This document shows, piece after piece, positions 1 through 14,336 of a DNA stretch of 64,000 nucleotides. The translations under genes and the position numbers were made by a program. Origin of the DNA: Phalacrocorax aristotelis (Eukaryota > Chordata > Aves > Suliformes > Phalacrocoracidae); assembly GCF_949628215.1 (NCBI RefSeq), contig NC_134284.1:2170001-2234000 (forward strand), written 5' to 3'. Position 1 is the first letter of the stretch; every line of letters starts with the position of its first letter. The notes under the pieces were generated by a model, which was not told the DNA's origin, searched no databases, and worked only from the letters and a program-made list of their open reading frames with translations.

Positions 1-3000
1 CAACATTTCCAATGCATGCACTTTTCTAGAAGTCTTTGTTCTGGGACAAGAGAAAGGACCTGTGACTGAGAAAAAGAACAGCAAAAGATGCTGAAAGGGG
101 TTTTTTATTTCTAAGGCCTAGAGAATTAAAAACTCTCATAAATTTAGTGACCGAAAGTAACAGTGAGGTTTTTCCTCATCCCCCCAGAAGAGAAAGGAGG
201 AGGCTGGCTCTCCTACCTGGTCTTATAATGCTTATACTGTTTCTAGTCTGACAAGGACATAAAATACATGGATTTTAGTTATAATAATAGAAGAATATCG
301 TTCCAGCAGGAATATGGTCATTGGTACTGTTGCACGTTTCCTGTATGTCTTAGGCAAGCCTGAGGAAAAACTATAAAGGTTTTAGTAAATGATCAAAAGT
401 AAGGTTTACTTTAACAACTAGACCTACTGAAGTCACCTTTGTAGTTAGAGAAAAAATTAATGAGTATTTTACGGTTCTGATTTTTTTTAAACAGCTGTTA
501 AACATCAAGTAACTAATTCTTTTAACAATAACTTGTTTTATCTCAGTCTTAACGTTTCTTATTGTTATGTGGTAAATGTAAATTTTCTGGTAATGTATAT
601 TTTAATATTTCAAGGTTTAACTCCTGTTCTTGTACTTACTGAAAGGATCCGCCCCCTCTTCCTCGAAATCAAGAACGGGTGCAGGCATTCTTGAAACTCC
701 AGATAAAATGTTTTCCCTGGGGCAATATTGTTCATCACATTCTTCCTAAAGGCTTTTGGGTTTTCGTTTTGAATGGAGAGGGAAGAGCCAGATGCAGGTA
801 TCTCATTTCAAAATACCCTTCCATTCTTTGGAAAAGAAAAAGATTCTTCATCATTCTTTATTTTTTTAAAAAGTTTTTTCAGCACTCCATGAAATATATG
901 CCCACATTGACAAGTACAGCTGCAACCCGATGTTCCCTATAGAAACTTTGCACTTGCCCTGCAGCAACAAAACCCACTAAACACAAAAAGAAAATAAAAT
1001 TCTTTACCAGCAAACCAATTCTTTATTCTTTTCTCTGACCTCCCATAAGCAGAGACTGTGATGTGGCAAAACTATTCCTACCCTTACTTGTTTGTCTATA
1101 CTCATGTACAGTGATTTTTCTCTAGAAGGCAATGACAGTTTCATAAATTTTTCGATGGGCTGTTCCTTAGGGAGTGTTCCTTAGGGAACATTTCATGAAC
1201 AGTAAATGGGAACTTGATTTTTTTCTTTCTTTAAGAGACATAATAGTCCTGCCATTTTGAAGTAGGATTCCGTATTTGCAATTCACGTAACTACAAATAT
1301 TGCCAGCTTCTCTTTCTTTTTCCCACAAGCGGTGTAATTTTTTTGTACTGTTAAAGCTCTAGATATTTGCACTACCATAATTGCACTAGAATCTTTGCTC
1401 ATATTAAAGACGAGACAAAACCAAGCCTTTCTTTAAAACTGTAACAATTAAAAGATCAAAACAAGAACAAATTACAGTTTCAGATGTACTAGACCTAGTA
1501 TTTTTGAAGAGGTGTCCTGGCTCTCAGTGTTTGAGTGCTTGCATTTCCAAATACACGGCAATATTGTACATGCTTTTATTGAGCTTGTGGGATGAACTAC
1601 AAGATGACAATGAAAGCTAAGCCAGTGTGATACACTATGGGCCTTGTTATTTAAAACTAGGTGACTTTACAATTCTGTACTTTGACATATTTCTTGGAAA
1701 CAAGTTTTTGAAAAGTAGTGTCTTATCTTTTTCTAATTCTCTGTGATTTACCAAATTTCTGTTGTGATATTGATCTTTACTCCTTCACATTTATTCTCTT
1801 TCTACCTAGTGTCCTTTGAATTGTGGTGTCAGAAAGATTTCAGTTTTAAAACAATAATTTGTAAGCAAAACTCTAAGCATTCTTTTCTTTACATTTTACC
1901 TGGGTTGAATTACAATCTGAAGTGCTGGTGTCTCTCTGGCGCCTGTGTGGAGCTTGGGGAACTACAGTTAACATTAGGACTTGGCTGAGGCTCTTGATTT
2001 AGGTGGCAAGAATGTGAAAGAGAGAAATACCGTTATCTGTATTTTAATGCAGAGTCAAAAACTCTGTAAGAAAGCCACACTTGTAAAGAAACTGCGTGCT
2101 TTTTCCCTTAACTTGGATAACTGGGATTGTACACCACCTGTATTACCTCACTCGAGAACACTGCAGGTTTCTGTATCTTGTTATTCTGCGTAGAGCAGAG
2201 GTTCCTGCATAACATCTTCCACTATTGGGAGGGAATATTTCAGTCTCCAAAATATATATCACAGGTCAGGTTTACCACATACATATATATGTTATATAGA
2301 AGAAGTCAGTATTCAGAGATGCATGTTGCTGTTGATACACAGGGCCAATTAATAAGATTCACTTTAAAAGACACCCCTAAAGAATTTCAGGAAATACAGT
2401 CTGAAGTCCTAGAATACACAAACTATTGTGTTCTTTTTTAAGCTTCTGCCTGTAGTTGCTTTGGTCGGTCTTTGTGGCGTACTGATCCTTGGGCCAGTCC
2501 TCCTTACTTTTAGTGAGACTAAACTACACCTAACTACATAGGTCATCTAGATCATGTGTTTGGCTTCCCTCTTTTCCTTCTTATTGGATGGAGGCATTTT
2601 GTTAGTTTTAGTGGTGTTTTAGCACTTGCAGTGAAGTTTCTTACGATACGAAGAAACTAATATCCGGGTCCTTAGTTTTATTACTATTTACATTTTCTGT
2701 TCCCCCAATAGATTATGCACCACCTGTAATTATTCTTAAAATCTTAAAAGATACCATGTTGCAGGGTTTTAAAGTGTCTATAATAAGATACTGTGGTACC
2801 ATTATGCTACACTGTATCTATTTCTTGGCAAAATAAAAGCCAACATGACCAAAAGAAGAAAAATAAATGGGTTTTTGTAACAGAAAACAGCTGCAACCAC
2901 ATCAAGGCATTTTTGTCTACTCTACTGGCTTTGCTGAAAATTAAAGCCACAACTTAATAATATTCAAGGAATATAGTTCTATGGAATGAAATCTGTTAAA

Positions 3001-6000
3001 TGCTTAATAACAAACAGTTAAAAACACAAACCAGGATGCTTAGGAAACTGTTTTTGAATGCTAAATAGCCTAGATTGCAGAAGTTCTGCTTCTTCAGTAG
3101 AGGCTAGAAAATGAGAGTCTTGTTCAGAATGAGGGATTGTAAATACCAGTTCAGGAATTTGTCTTCCATTTCACACATATGTTCAGTGTGTTCAAATAAA
3201 AACAGCATGCTTTCTAACCTAAGAATGCTTGAAAGTGTATGAAATGAAGTTCTCTAAAACTAGGCGTCTATCCGTTTGTTGAGCAAGATTTTAGGAATGA
3301 GAGAAAAAATTACACAGTGACTCACATATAGTACAGTGCTTAGTTTATCTACAAATGCAGTAGAGTGGATGAGCTAAACGTTGAACTACTCTGAAGTTAG
3401 AAGAGCTGAATTCTTGCAAAACATCTGTTGACAACCTTGGAGTAGATGGATTTTCAATTCAAAGTGATTTAAATCAGAGACTTTTATCATAGTTCAGTAT
3501 TTAAATCAAGGGGGGTTTACATCAGGGTTTATGCAGCTTTAGAATTATTTTTCTAATGAACAGTTGACTCTCTTTGTTTAGTGACTGTTAGGATATGTTG
3601 ATTTTCAATTAAATATACCCATCACATTAAGTTAGTACCTCTTTGTCCTAGTCAGGGAAATATTCTCTATGCACATTTAACTACAGAGTTTAATGTGTGC
3701 TTAATTAGAAGTGTAGTTCTTACCTTTTATATAAAATCTCTTCCCTTGTTGATTCCTGCTTACTAGAAATTTGTGCCCTGCTGCTTATGATGGAAGTTGG
3801 AGTATAATTCGGTAGCAAGACAACAGTATTTCAAAACTATTGAAACTTAACTAATGAAACTTCTATTACACAATACACACATAAGTCAAAATTGCTATAC
3901 AATTACAGCCAGAATTTGGATCTTAGGGCAAGAGGTATGAGAACACCACAAACACTGGTTGCAGTAAGGGAGAACAGTATAATGTTATAACATTTTAGAA
4001 TATCGCTTGGGCAGAACCAGATTTCATTATGAAGTTGGAAATGTTTTTAAAAAAATACCCCTGTTTAAAGCTACTTGCTTTCTTGTTAATAGAATGTATT
4101 ACCTGCAGTTAGTGGATTGATCCTATTGCTTGAAAAGTCTCCATGATTTTATAATACTAGATGTCATCTTGCATTTGTTTTTATTCATCATCAGATCAAA
4201 ACTATTTTCTTGCTCTTCCAGCTTCTGTTCAGTTTCTCAAATTCACATGAAACAGGATTGAACTAAAGAAAACAGAGTAAATTCAAATGCACAAAATATC
4301 TCTCAGTACCTCTGAAAGACACTGTAATTATCAAAATTTGGCTTATCAATTCATTTAACTCAGCAGACTCAGCAGCTTAGGTAGTAACAATTCCCAGCCA
4401 CTAATAAAACACTCTTTATAACTTGTTTTTGTTTGAATATAATTTTTTATTTAATGTGTAATAGTTTATGTTTTAGGAAGGTCAGACTTTACCAGATTTA
4501 GCCATAGTTTCACATTCACCAGTATTTTAGGAAAGATTAGTTGAATAGGAAAAATACTTCTAATTTAATTTAAAATAATTTCTATTACCCTTTACTTGCT
4601 TTTGTATTCAGGTATTATACACGATGTATTCAGAATTTCCTTTGATATTCCTTTGTCAACCATTTGTTTTGTTGTGTAAAACCTACTATTCATAAGTTAT
4701 CTGGGTAATACAATATAGGAGATTTATAACAGTTTTACTGTTTTGTAACAGTAAATCAAAACTCACTTAGCTCTCTCTTTCAATGATGCATAAGTCTTAT
4801 GTTACATTAGCTCCTAAAATGACAGAAAAAGCCAGCATGCTAATGGAAATAGAGTTTTTAATGAGTTATATTTGATATTTTAACTGCTTAGGTTTGAATC
4901 CAGTACTTTTTAGGTTCTAAAGTTTATAAATACTGTATTTGGTTCACTTAATGAAAATGGAGCTTCAAATTCATAATCTTCCTCTAATACATATATGCAT
5001 ATATAGACAACTGAGAAAAATAATGATGTAATCTTCATTACTTCAAAAATATTTTTTATTAATAAATACAGGCCTGATAGGAATGTTAGAAACTTTAGAC
5101 CTGTGTGAAATTTTCAAATTTTGTTTCCTTGAAGTTATCTTCTTACAACTTCGGTGAGGACATATAAATTTAGATTTTGTTGTCCATGAAAACTTAATTG
5201 CTAATATGCAGGCACCTAGAAAGTGTTCTACAATCTGTAGATCTAAAGCTGCCATGAAATGAAACTAAAATTGAAAGTAAGCTTTAGAAAATGAAGGGTA
5301 AAAAGTACAACTTATAGAAATTCAGAAATAAAACTTTTTGGATCTTCAAAAGTTATAAATTGCTTCCATACGCTTCCAAGAAGGAATTCACACTTACAGC
5401 CACCAAAGCCTCTTCATTATATCCTAGGGTAGTACCATGGAAACTCTGCGGCTGCAAGTAATGTAGCTTAGCATCTATGGTATCAATTGAGAAGAAAATG
5501 ATTGTAAAAGATATTTTGGCTTCCTTTTTTTCCCTCCTTCTTCTGTCACCTCTGGCAACCAGTTGCTTTCTCTTTCTAAAGTCTGCGGGGTGTGGCATAG
5601 CTGATGGAGGCCAGTTTTTCATTATTTGCCCATTGAAACCACGAGCAATTGACTGGATATTTTTGACGAAGATAAAATAAAAACAAGTATTATGCCTCTT
5701 TGTAATGACTAAAATATGCATGTTTAAATTAGTTTTGCCTGCAAGAGCTTGTCATAATTATTTTTACTATCTTAAATGAAGTGAACCACTGCAATTACTA
5801 TGTCTCTCCTTCACAATTTTCACCTGCTTTTCTTTGTGTCTCTTGCTACTCTAAATAAGAGTAAAATTGTATAAACTTATGGACCCTTTTGATGTCTGTT
5901 AAGATTTCTTTTTGTCAGAGAAAGGGGAAAAAATCCGTTAGGGTTTTTTATTTCCAATTTATTAATAAAGTTCATTTTATCTTCTGAATTTTTATACTAT

Positions 6001-6816
6001 TTTTAGATTTATTTTTAATGGAGATTTTATGTGATTCTGTGAGACTGATAATGGCTTTGATGTTGTGGTTCTGATGGCTTATGATGTTAAAAGTTGAATT
6101 TTCTTTTCAGACGGTGATGTTACCAGATGCCCACTAATCTCTTCCTCTTTTTTTCTGGTGCTCTGGTTTTCTTGCCTAGATATTTCTGTCCTCTCTGCTT
6201 TCTGTCTCTTAGCAGCAGCAGCTACAGAAAATTGATTACCAGACCTTTTCATTCTGCCCTTACACAAACAGAAACAGTGGGAAAAATAAGAGAAGGGAAA
6301 ATGTAACTAACAGAAGGAAAGATAGCAGAAGCAGGAAAAGAGCAAAAGCAGGAGATTTTCTCCTACGGCTCAGGTATCCTGTTCATTCTTAAAGATTTAT
6401 GTCTTTCCTGAAATAGTACAGAATTCCCCAAATGCAACCAAACTAGATGTAAGCACAAGACCACCAGATGGTGAACCATGATTGTAGCACAAGGAGCTCT
6501 TAATTTCTGAATCCATTATTTAGCTTCCAGTCTAAATTTTTACCACCACCAAATCCATACACATTACTGTCCTCCCCAGAAACATGCTCACTGAGTTGTT
6601 AGCATGTTTTTATCTACTCTGGTTACATGTTCTCTCATTACATTCTGTAATAACTCTTCTGAGATAGCCTTACAGAGGAAAGGTTAACTTTCTTCTTTTA
6701 CAATCTTTAAGCTCTTTCTCATAATGTGTTGTTTTTAAAACAAACAAGCAAGCATAGAAAGCCATAACATGACATGCAGGACACTGAAGGATTTCTTTGT
6801 GAAAGTGGGTGTATGG
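1..6816. other. presumed FSIP1 intron, no gene seen
   Basis: AT-rich sequence with only short open frames that lack splice context or recognisable protein. It lies upstream of the FSIP1 exon on the same presumed transcript, so intron is the simplest reading. I found no FSIP1 exon, RNA gene or clear transposon here. Confidence 0.5.
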
Positions 6817-6821
6817 GTCTC
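6817..6821. repeat. target-site duplication GTCTC, left copy
   Basis: GTCTC directly precedes the solo LTR and is repeated exactly at 7381-7385 directly after it. Five-base duplications fit ERV-L and many class I elements. Confidence 0.75.
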
Positions 6822-7380
6822 TACTGGGTCTGGCTGTGATGGAATTAATTTTCTTCATAGCAGCTGGTTTGGTGCTATGTTTTGGATTTGTGACCAAAAT
6901 AATGCTGATGACGCACCTGTGTTTTAGCTGTTGCTGAGCAGTGTTTGCACAGCATCAGGGCGTGCTCTGTTTCTCGCTCTGTCCCTGCATTGAAGACTGG
7001 GGATGCAAAATAGGCTGGGAGGGGGCACAGAGAGGCAGATAACCTGACCGAACCAAGGAGATATTTCATGCCATATAACATCATGCACAGCAATAAAAAG
7101 GGAAGAGGGGATTCTAGAAAGTTACCCATCTTTTGCCCAGGAACTGGCTGGACATTGGTCTGCCCATGGGAAATGGTCAGTGATTGCCTTTGCATCACTT
7201 GTTTTGTTTTCTTCCTTATTTCCCTTCTCCTTTCCTTATTAAACTATTTTTATCCCGATCCACAAGTTTTATTGCTTTTACTGTTCCTTTCCTCTTCCCC
7301 TGTCCCACTGGGGTAGGGGGTTGGGGAGCGAGCAAGCAGCTGTGTGGTGCTTAGCTGCCTACTGGGGTTAACCCACAACA
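6822..7380 (+). mobile_element. solo LTR, ERV-L-like family
   Basis: A 559-base LTR with no internal retroviral sequence. It begins TACTGGGTCTGGCTG and ends ACCCACAACA, close to the LTR ends of the provirus at 14337-20862, and is bounded by exact GTCTC duplications. Shared landmarks are an ATTAAA polyadenylation signal at 7238-7243, then a pyrimidine-rich stretch with 'tatccc' and 'cccactgggg', then a 'gagcgagcaagcagctgtgtgg' type block near the end. It probably arose by recombination between the two LTRs of a provirus. The first two bases are TA where TG is usual, so that end has mutated or the family differs. Confidence 0.8.
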
Positions 7381-7385
7381 GTCTC
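7381..7385. repeat. target-site duplication GTCTC, right copy
   Basis: Exact copy of the five bases at 6817-6821, directly following the terminal CA of the solo LTR. Confidence 0.75.
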
Positions 7386-10300
7386 ATAAGGACATATTCT
7401 CACAATTTAAATTAGTTTGCAAGTTATGGACACCAATCCTGACTTCTGTGGTGCAAAAGAACTTTGTGCTTTTAGCATTTCTGGAAATTTTAAGATGCTC
7501 TGCCACAATGACATGGTGTGTATGTTTTTGAGCAGAGCATATGAATAACATTCCACAGTAGCACTGCCCACTGCTGTTCATAGACAAGTGCATGGTGCTT
7601 CAGTGTGAAGCATAAAGGTGAGACCTTGGAGTTGATGGTGCACATTGAGTTGAGTAGTGCAGAGATACAAGGCAAGGATTGCCTTTTCAAAGCAGAACAG
7701 AGCTGTTTGAGAAACTATTAAAGAGTCATGAAATAACTAAAACTTATAAAACTTTCCTGTGCTGATATGTCAAAAATCTGAATGTTGTCTCAATAGATCA
7801 GTGTACTCTTAAAATGGAGTCTTTTTACCAGGAAGAGAGTAGTTACTTTAGAATTGACAGTTACAGTCCTGCACATCGGTAAAAATGTAAGTATATTAGA
7901 GCATCAGAGTAAATTGTTTCAAGCAAATAAAGTATCATGAGAACTGTTGATTGTAATACTTGCAGATTAAGCAACAAAATATACATATTTATAGACATGC
8001 CAGCTACGTGAGTCTTTAAATAGTCCAGGCTTTCTAGTGCGTATTCATTTACTGTGTGTCATTTTATGATGATTTACTATAATTAGAAAGAATCCTGACA
8101 TACTAGCTTCCTCCCCATGCTGAAATCTGATCAGGCCTTTCAGCGTTAGTCTGTTTCTGTTACTATGTGTATGTGGAAAACAAGCCTTAAGCTTTGGACT
8201 TGCAAGCCTGTAGTCACAGCAGGTCTGTCCACGGTGATCTAGAAGTTTGCATTCCTACCACATGTAGTAAGGTTTTCTCTACAGACCCATGTCACTGAGG
8301 AATTTAGCAATGAAAAAGAAATCTTCAGTCAGAGAAGGGCCACAAGGGTGTGAAAAACTAGCCACACATAAACTGTAAAGGTCATTAGCAGGCTCCTAAA
8401 CTCATGGCTAGGAATTAGTTTTTTGGATCATTAACGGTAAAAGCCTAGGAGATGAATAGGACTCAATGTCCTCTTAAAAATTAGCCAGAACAATTAAAAG
8501 GTTTTCCAATTTCTAATGGGAACCAGACCTACTAGCTCATTTTCCTTTGTCTAGTGGGCTGTTTCTGCATTTTGAATTACATTAATTTTATGTCCTTGTA
8601 TTTTTAAGGAAATATCTTTAAGTATTTTTCTGTATAGGAGTTGTAAATTATTTACAGTGAGGGCAGCGAAAGCTTGGGAGAAGTAGAATCTAGTGTTTCC
8701 CTAAGACAGCATTACTGACTGCAGGTCTTGTGACTCTAAGCTAGTACAGTTAGCTGAGACAGGATTTCTTCTGGTGTGTGCAGATGTATACTTTGCAAAT
8801 GCCTAAGGTTGCTGTATTATGCAATTGCATGAGTTAAAAAGCTCATTTGGTTGCAAATGCACAGCCTTTTTTGGTGTGAGGTGTCTCCCCTTAGGGTATT
8901 ACATGTTTCTCTAAACTCAGTTTTCTGATTTCAGCAGCAAGCCTTTCTGCCTTCATTTCAATGTAAATTTCCTGCTGCTGCTGCTGCTGCTGCTGCTGAG
9001 TGGATGACTGATGGCTATTTAAGAGCTATCCTCTCTACTGTATATTTTTCCTTAACCCTAAAATGACTTTGGCACGAGAAAGTTGCAAACAGTGAGCATT
9101 TAGTATTTTAAAATGTAATTTTTTGAGAGGTACTTTAAATACCTTATCTTTCCTTATTTTGCATCCTTGCAAGCATGTCTTACAAAACAATCCAAAGGGA
9201 GAAAGAGATAAAGAAAGAACAAAAATAACTAACGTTTTATGCCGTGTGTTTTGTCTTCAGGCCTGCCACTCTGGAGGAAAACAAGCCGACAAGTTACCAA
9301 ACTTTTTCATTTTATAGCTATTATACTCATTTCCCTCCCCATTCACCTTAGGCTCTAACTCTCCCCACCTAGCCCTCTGGTAATAATCAAGGTAATTTGT
9401 GAACTAATTGTCAATACAAGCCATTTGACTTTTGTGAAAGGAAAAAAAGAAAAAAATAAATTTGGACAAGGAGAAGTAGATTGCAGATAAATGGGATGGG
9501 GTTGGCGGGGATAAAAGGACAGAAGAAAGACAGGACAAGATCATCTTCCTCACTAAGTTCATTTTTGACTCAGTCATTCATTTACACCAGATGCAGAATT
9601 CCTTTCTGGACTGAGTGAATTGCCCTGTCATTAACATAAAATTAGCTCCAAATGATCTTGGCCAAGAGCTTTGAAATATGTTAGTATAGAACCGCACAAT
9701 CAAAACCATGTGGGAATCCATGAGGGTTTCCAGATGTGACAATCTTCTGTGATACAAATACAAATATGTTTACATAGCATAATATTCTGCTCTGTGGATA
9801 TCCTCTAGATGCAGCTGTGCTTCCAGTAGTGGTACCACTATGTTACTGTGCTGCTCTGCTTGAGTGAATGCGTCTTGTTTCTTATAGTGAGTCCATTCTA
9901 ATAACGACTACTTGTAAACAGACATTGTCCTGCAAGTTAAAATACTCCTTCAAGAAATGTAAGGAATTCAGCATGGGCTAGTAGATTAGACTGAGAGTGA
10001 AAATTTGAGAAATTCTATGCTTCATTTTTGATTTGTTATGTGTTTTGCTCGTAATTGTTTTTCCCTGCCTGACTTATTTTTCATCAGTGAGTACTTTCTG
10101 CACTAGGATTAAAATTTAAATTTATTTGTTATCTAAGTGATTACAGTTGTAGTTTGATTTCAGTTATATTATCAAAAGTACATTAATTGATACCAAGATT
10201 AACTGAATCTTAACATAATTACCTGATTTTATGTTCATCTAAATAAAGTTCTCTACATATAATGATAGTCTGTCCATGCTTTTTTTGTTTGTTTGTTTAA

Positions 10301-12055
10301 AAGCCCTTAACATCTCCATTTCTTTAATGCAGTCGTCTTCTTTTGTATGTGTAGGGAGTGAACTCCAGGTGTCTTTGGGAAGGAAATTGGTCTGTGCAGG
10401 AAAAGACTAGTGGTTGAATAAGTCTATAAACCTGAGTTCAAGTGTATCACCTAGTGCCTGCACTGCAAAGTAATCAGTCCATAGTAGCACTTATTAGCTT
10501 TTATTAATTTTTGAACATGTACCTACAGAATGGTGACTGAAAGTAACCTAAAATATCTTCGTTATTCACGTTGTAGTGTCACCTTGTAATTTTTAATAGC
10601 CACAAGAAGTTTTACAGAGAAATACTGTTTCCCTCCTGACGGAAAACTGTCCCCATTAATGAATATGAATAATCAGTTTTCAGGCGTAATCCGTATACCC
10701 TGTGCTACTTAGGCTGAGATCTCATCATGTCATATACATCAAACAGGGTTATATCACTCCTGTAGTTGGATAAGAGACCTTCAGGGGAAAAAAAAAATCA
10801 GCTAGACATCTGATATTGATCTTTCCTCTGAAATGATAGTAGCTCCATGGTCTAGCACAGTGTAAAGTAAATTCTGTGTCATAGTCATTACACAGTGAAT
10901 AAAATCGTTGTTTGACCTGAATCACTGCAGCCTTAGGGAGTTCGTCAGATTGTCAGATGACCCTTTGTCTCTTGGAGGTTGGATAAAACCGAGGTTTTGA
11001 TCATAGAAAGCATCTTTTTCCATTAAATCCTGCATAGTATCTGTAACATTTATAACATATTATTATTATATGTTCTGTATCTCATATTTTTTGGGCAAAT
11101 GTATTATGCATATCTAAAATACGTCTTGTAGTTTTCATTATAATCTTTAAATTGTCAGGGAATATTGTGCTTCTCTATTACCAAGCAGCATTAACGTTGC
11201 AAAGGCTAGAAGTAACTCCCCATTGCAAACCTCTCTAAGCAAAATATACTTTGCTATTCTTCACCGTTACCAGCTAATATCAGTCATTATCTTTAATATA
11301 AAATTTTAGGGAAGGCTCACTAAAGGAAACCTGCATGTTTAAAACATTGGGAGTGTGCCACTGTCTGAATAAGAAATAGTCTGAAAAGATACATCTTGGA
11401 GCTATTCAAGCAGTGACAGCTTGTAGAAAGCAGTAAAACTGTCGTAGAGAAGATGGGGCTTTCTTCTGTCACATGCCATGGGACATACTTGATGTGGTGG
11501 ATCCTGTAGCTGATGTGCTTTTTGTCACACGGTTGAGAGAGGCTATGTTGCATTTCTACAGTGAGCAGCTGGGAATACTTCAGTCAATATGTGACCACCT
11601 TTGGGGGCTGGTGCGGTCTAAAACCATTTTTGACCCCAGTTGCATCGCCCCAACAGCTGAAAGTCTTTTAGCAATGTCTTATATTGCTTTCAGTAACTAA
11701 AAGTGTGTGTGTGTCTGTATGTATACACAGCAAACGAAGATATATGAAAAAGTATGTGCTTTGGTAATGAAAAAGCAGTGATATCTAGTGGAAGACTAAA
11801 CAAAGCCTCTCGGTGCTCTGCGGACATCAGACTTCTTTCCTAACTTTCAGCATCTAATCTATCTAGAACCTAGTGAGGATGCTACATAAATGATGTAATT
11901 ATGTAAATGCATATTTAAATTCAGTTTGAATTGAAAAATACTTGTATCAATTTGAGAGTTCTGCCAGTGCTTTTGTATCTCTCTAACTGTTTTATGGCAC
12001 TGTTTTTCATTAATTATGTTTTGACAGAGAAATTCTTGCCCTTTTTTTTTTTCAG
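7386..12055. other. presumed FSIP1 intron, no gene seen
   Basis: AT-rich, with scattered short open frames and one CTG microsatellite. It ends in a long pyrimidine tract and CAG (12042-12055) that serve as the acceptor of the next exon. Nothing else recognised. Confidence 0.5.
8972..8998 (+). repeat. (CTG)9 trinucleotide repeat
   Basis: Nine perfect CTG units in presumed FSIP1 intron sequence. Not inside a supported coding exon. Confidence 0.95.
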
Positions 12056-12676
12056 ACTGAAGAACAAATGGGCCTCTCTGAAGAGCAGCTTAAGACCCTT
12101 CTGGAAGAATGTATGCAGCCTCAGAGAACAATAAGCAACGTTACCATGCCAAAGTCTCAGGAATCTCTTTCTTGTGGATTAAGTCCCCCTTGTTACACAA
12201 GTCAAGACTCCACTCTTCACTCCACAACTACTCTTTCCAAAATGTTAGTTGAAGACCATATTGTAGGCATGTTAACAGCTCAGGAAAAGGCTGGACTTGA
12301 AGACAAAAGCTTATGTGTTAACACAGAAAGTGAAATCCCTGGCTACTATATCAGCAAAGCATTGGCTGATAGTCACTTATCAAAGGATTCACTGGCCCAA
12401 ACAGAGGAATCTGATGACCTAGAAAGTTTACAGAAGATGGGAGATAAGAGTATTACTGAAGGTTACTTTATGTCAAGAGCACTCAACACAAAAAGGTTGA
12501 AGAAACCTTCTTTCTTGGGTGAACCGTTATATTGCATCAGCCTGAACAATGAGCCATCCACAGAGGCTGACATTCTCAGCATACCACTGCAAACCAAAGG
12601 AGGTGAGACTCTTAACGACCCTTTAGAATCGGCTTTTGATTATGATGAAAAAAACCCAAGCAGGTTCTCACCAAAG
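12056..12676 (+). CDS. FSIP1: FSIP1 late coding exon (partial gene)
   Basis: An internal exon of 621 bases (207 codons, phase 0 at both ends) of fibrous sheath interacting protein 1, a cytoskeletal protein of the sperm fibrous sheath and ciliated cells. A long T tract and CAG precede base 12056, and AAG|GTATGC follows 12676. The reading frame continues 21 codons past the donor before a stop, but the match ends near the donor. Three blocks align with my memory of the mammalian C-terminal region: LSEEQLKTLLEEC near the start, GYYISKAL in the middle, and GYFMSRALNTKRLKKPSFL followed by EPLYCIS. Earlier FSIP1 exons are probably outside the window. The plus strand and position facing THBS1 match the known gene order. 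An internal ATG at 12068 is a codon within the exon, not a proven start. Confidence 0.88.
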
Positions 12677-14331
12677 GTATGCACCAGTACACACTGATTA
12701 TTATGGTGGGGCAAGGATGTACTCTTATAAAACTGCGCCAAAAATAATACACAGAAAATACAGAATGTTTATTGAAATTTTTGCCCTGACATAATTGACT
12801 ATAAGATTAGGACTCTTACAAAATATAATACTGGTGTTGATTAATTCTGTCAGCTGGAAAACAGTGTTGACAACACATCTGGATTATCTTTTTGATAGTA
12901 GAAAGTCATGTTCACTGTTCTGTGGAGAGCAGATATTCTCCCAATAGATGGTATAACAATTCACACAAAAATCCAAGTGCTTCTTGAATGTTTTTAATAA
13001 TGTAAACGCAGTAGTATAGAAGCAAATGTGACCTGGCTATATTAAAATAATAATAAATTGCACTGTAGCTGATATGTAGTGAAGTGGGCAGGTAACTGTT
13101 CATACCTGTTGTGGTAGAGATAGTCACTATGAGGTAATTTTATTGCACAAGGAGATTTCAGCTGTTAAGTAGATTTCGATATGGACATTACGTGTTAAAA
13201 GTCTTTAAAGTGAATGTGTTAACAATTATTGCATAATAATTTAAATATCTTTGAGTCATTGTTATGTGTTGTGTCAGAGCAATGCAGTAGGGTGTTTCGA
13301 TTATCTTTTTTCAGTAGTGGCTAAGTAATGTTCAACCATAGAGACCTCAAATCTGTATGGTTAATAAACATCTTGGTTTTATGGTCATTTTGCTTTCCAA
13401 ATATTTTTGTTAGGGGGGCAGGGAGGGGAGTGTTCTGAGTTTTCAGAGTCTCTAAGTCTTTTCATTTTTACTAAAAACATAAGAACAAAACCAAGGACAT
13501 TATCACAGATTATCACCTCATCAGTCTTTGTGTCAGTGTCTGATTTTTAAAAATCATGTGAAGAGGTAATCTTTAGGCACAGTAAAAGTAAGTGCAAAAT
13601 AAAACCCACTTCAGAGGATTGTAATTGTTTTTACATTAGTGTCAAATGTTTTGCAGTTATCTGTAAGTTTAATTACATTCAGATTTATTATATTCTGTTA
13701 ATATTAATCTAATGCTAAAACACACCTCCAAAATTAGCATTTAAATAGGCAGCAGTCCATTCTTATTATTTTTGTCAATGTACTGCTTATGAGAAAATGT
13801 ACAGTATAAATCAGAAAACCCTTATACCTTTCCATGGAACTAATTTGTTTCCCACAAAGGTGACTTAGTTCTGTCTTCAGCAATTATTCCCTGCTTTAAG
13901 CAAAAGGTTGTGATTTTTATCAAATTTGTGAAGTTGCCTAATGTATTCTATAGGTAGGCTTGTTGTTAGTTCAGACATGATTAGATGTGCTAATTCTATG
14001 GAGAAATGGAGCTCCCAGTGGAGTCCAGTTTAAGGCAAATACATCTGCAGATGAAGGTGTCAGGTGTATTTTTATTTTTAAAAGACATTGACATATTTGC
14101 GCTTTGTTATGGTCTTAATTCTGAAGGACATTTAAACATATATGCATAATATTCTGCAAACAGTTTGATTTTTCTGATGTGCTACATGCGGTTTAAACAC
14201 TGTGTAGTGCTGTGTAAGCAAACGGTGTGAAACTGGTTTATCAGAATTTTGGTTTCGCAGTCATTATGGTACTGTAGTCTGTGATACAGGTTTACTGTAA
14301 TACGTTATTTAAGGAGAGCATAATTATTAAC
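12677..14331. other. presumed FSIP1 intron 5' to the provirus
   Basis: AT-rich sequence starting with a consensus GTATGC donor and running to the retroviral insertion. No exon, RNA gene or repeat recognised. Confidence 0.5.
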
Positions 14332-14336
14332 CTCAT
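14332..14336. repeat. target-site duplication CTCAT, left copy
   Basis: CTCAT directly precedes the 5' LTR and recurs exactly at 20863-20867 directly after the 3' LTR. This defines the ends of the insertion. Confidence 0.85.
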
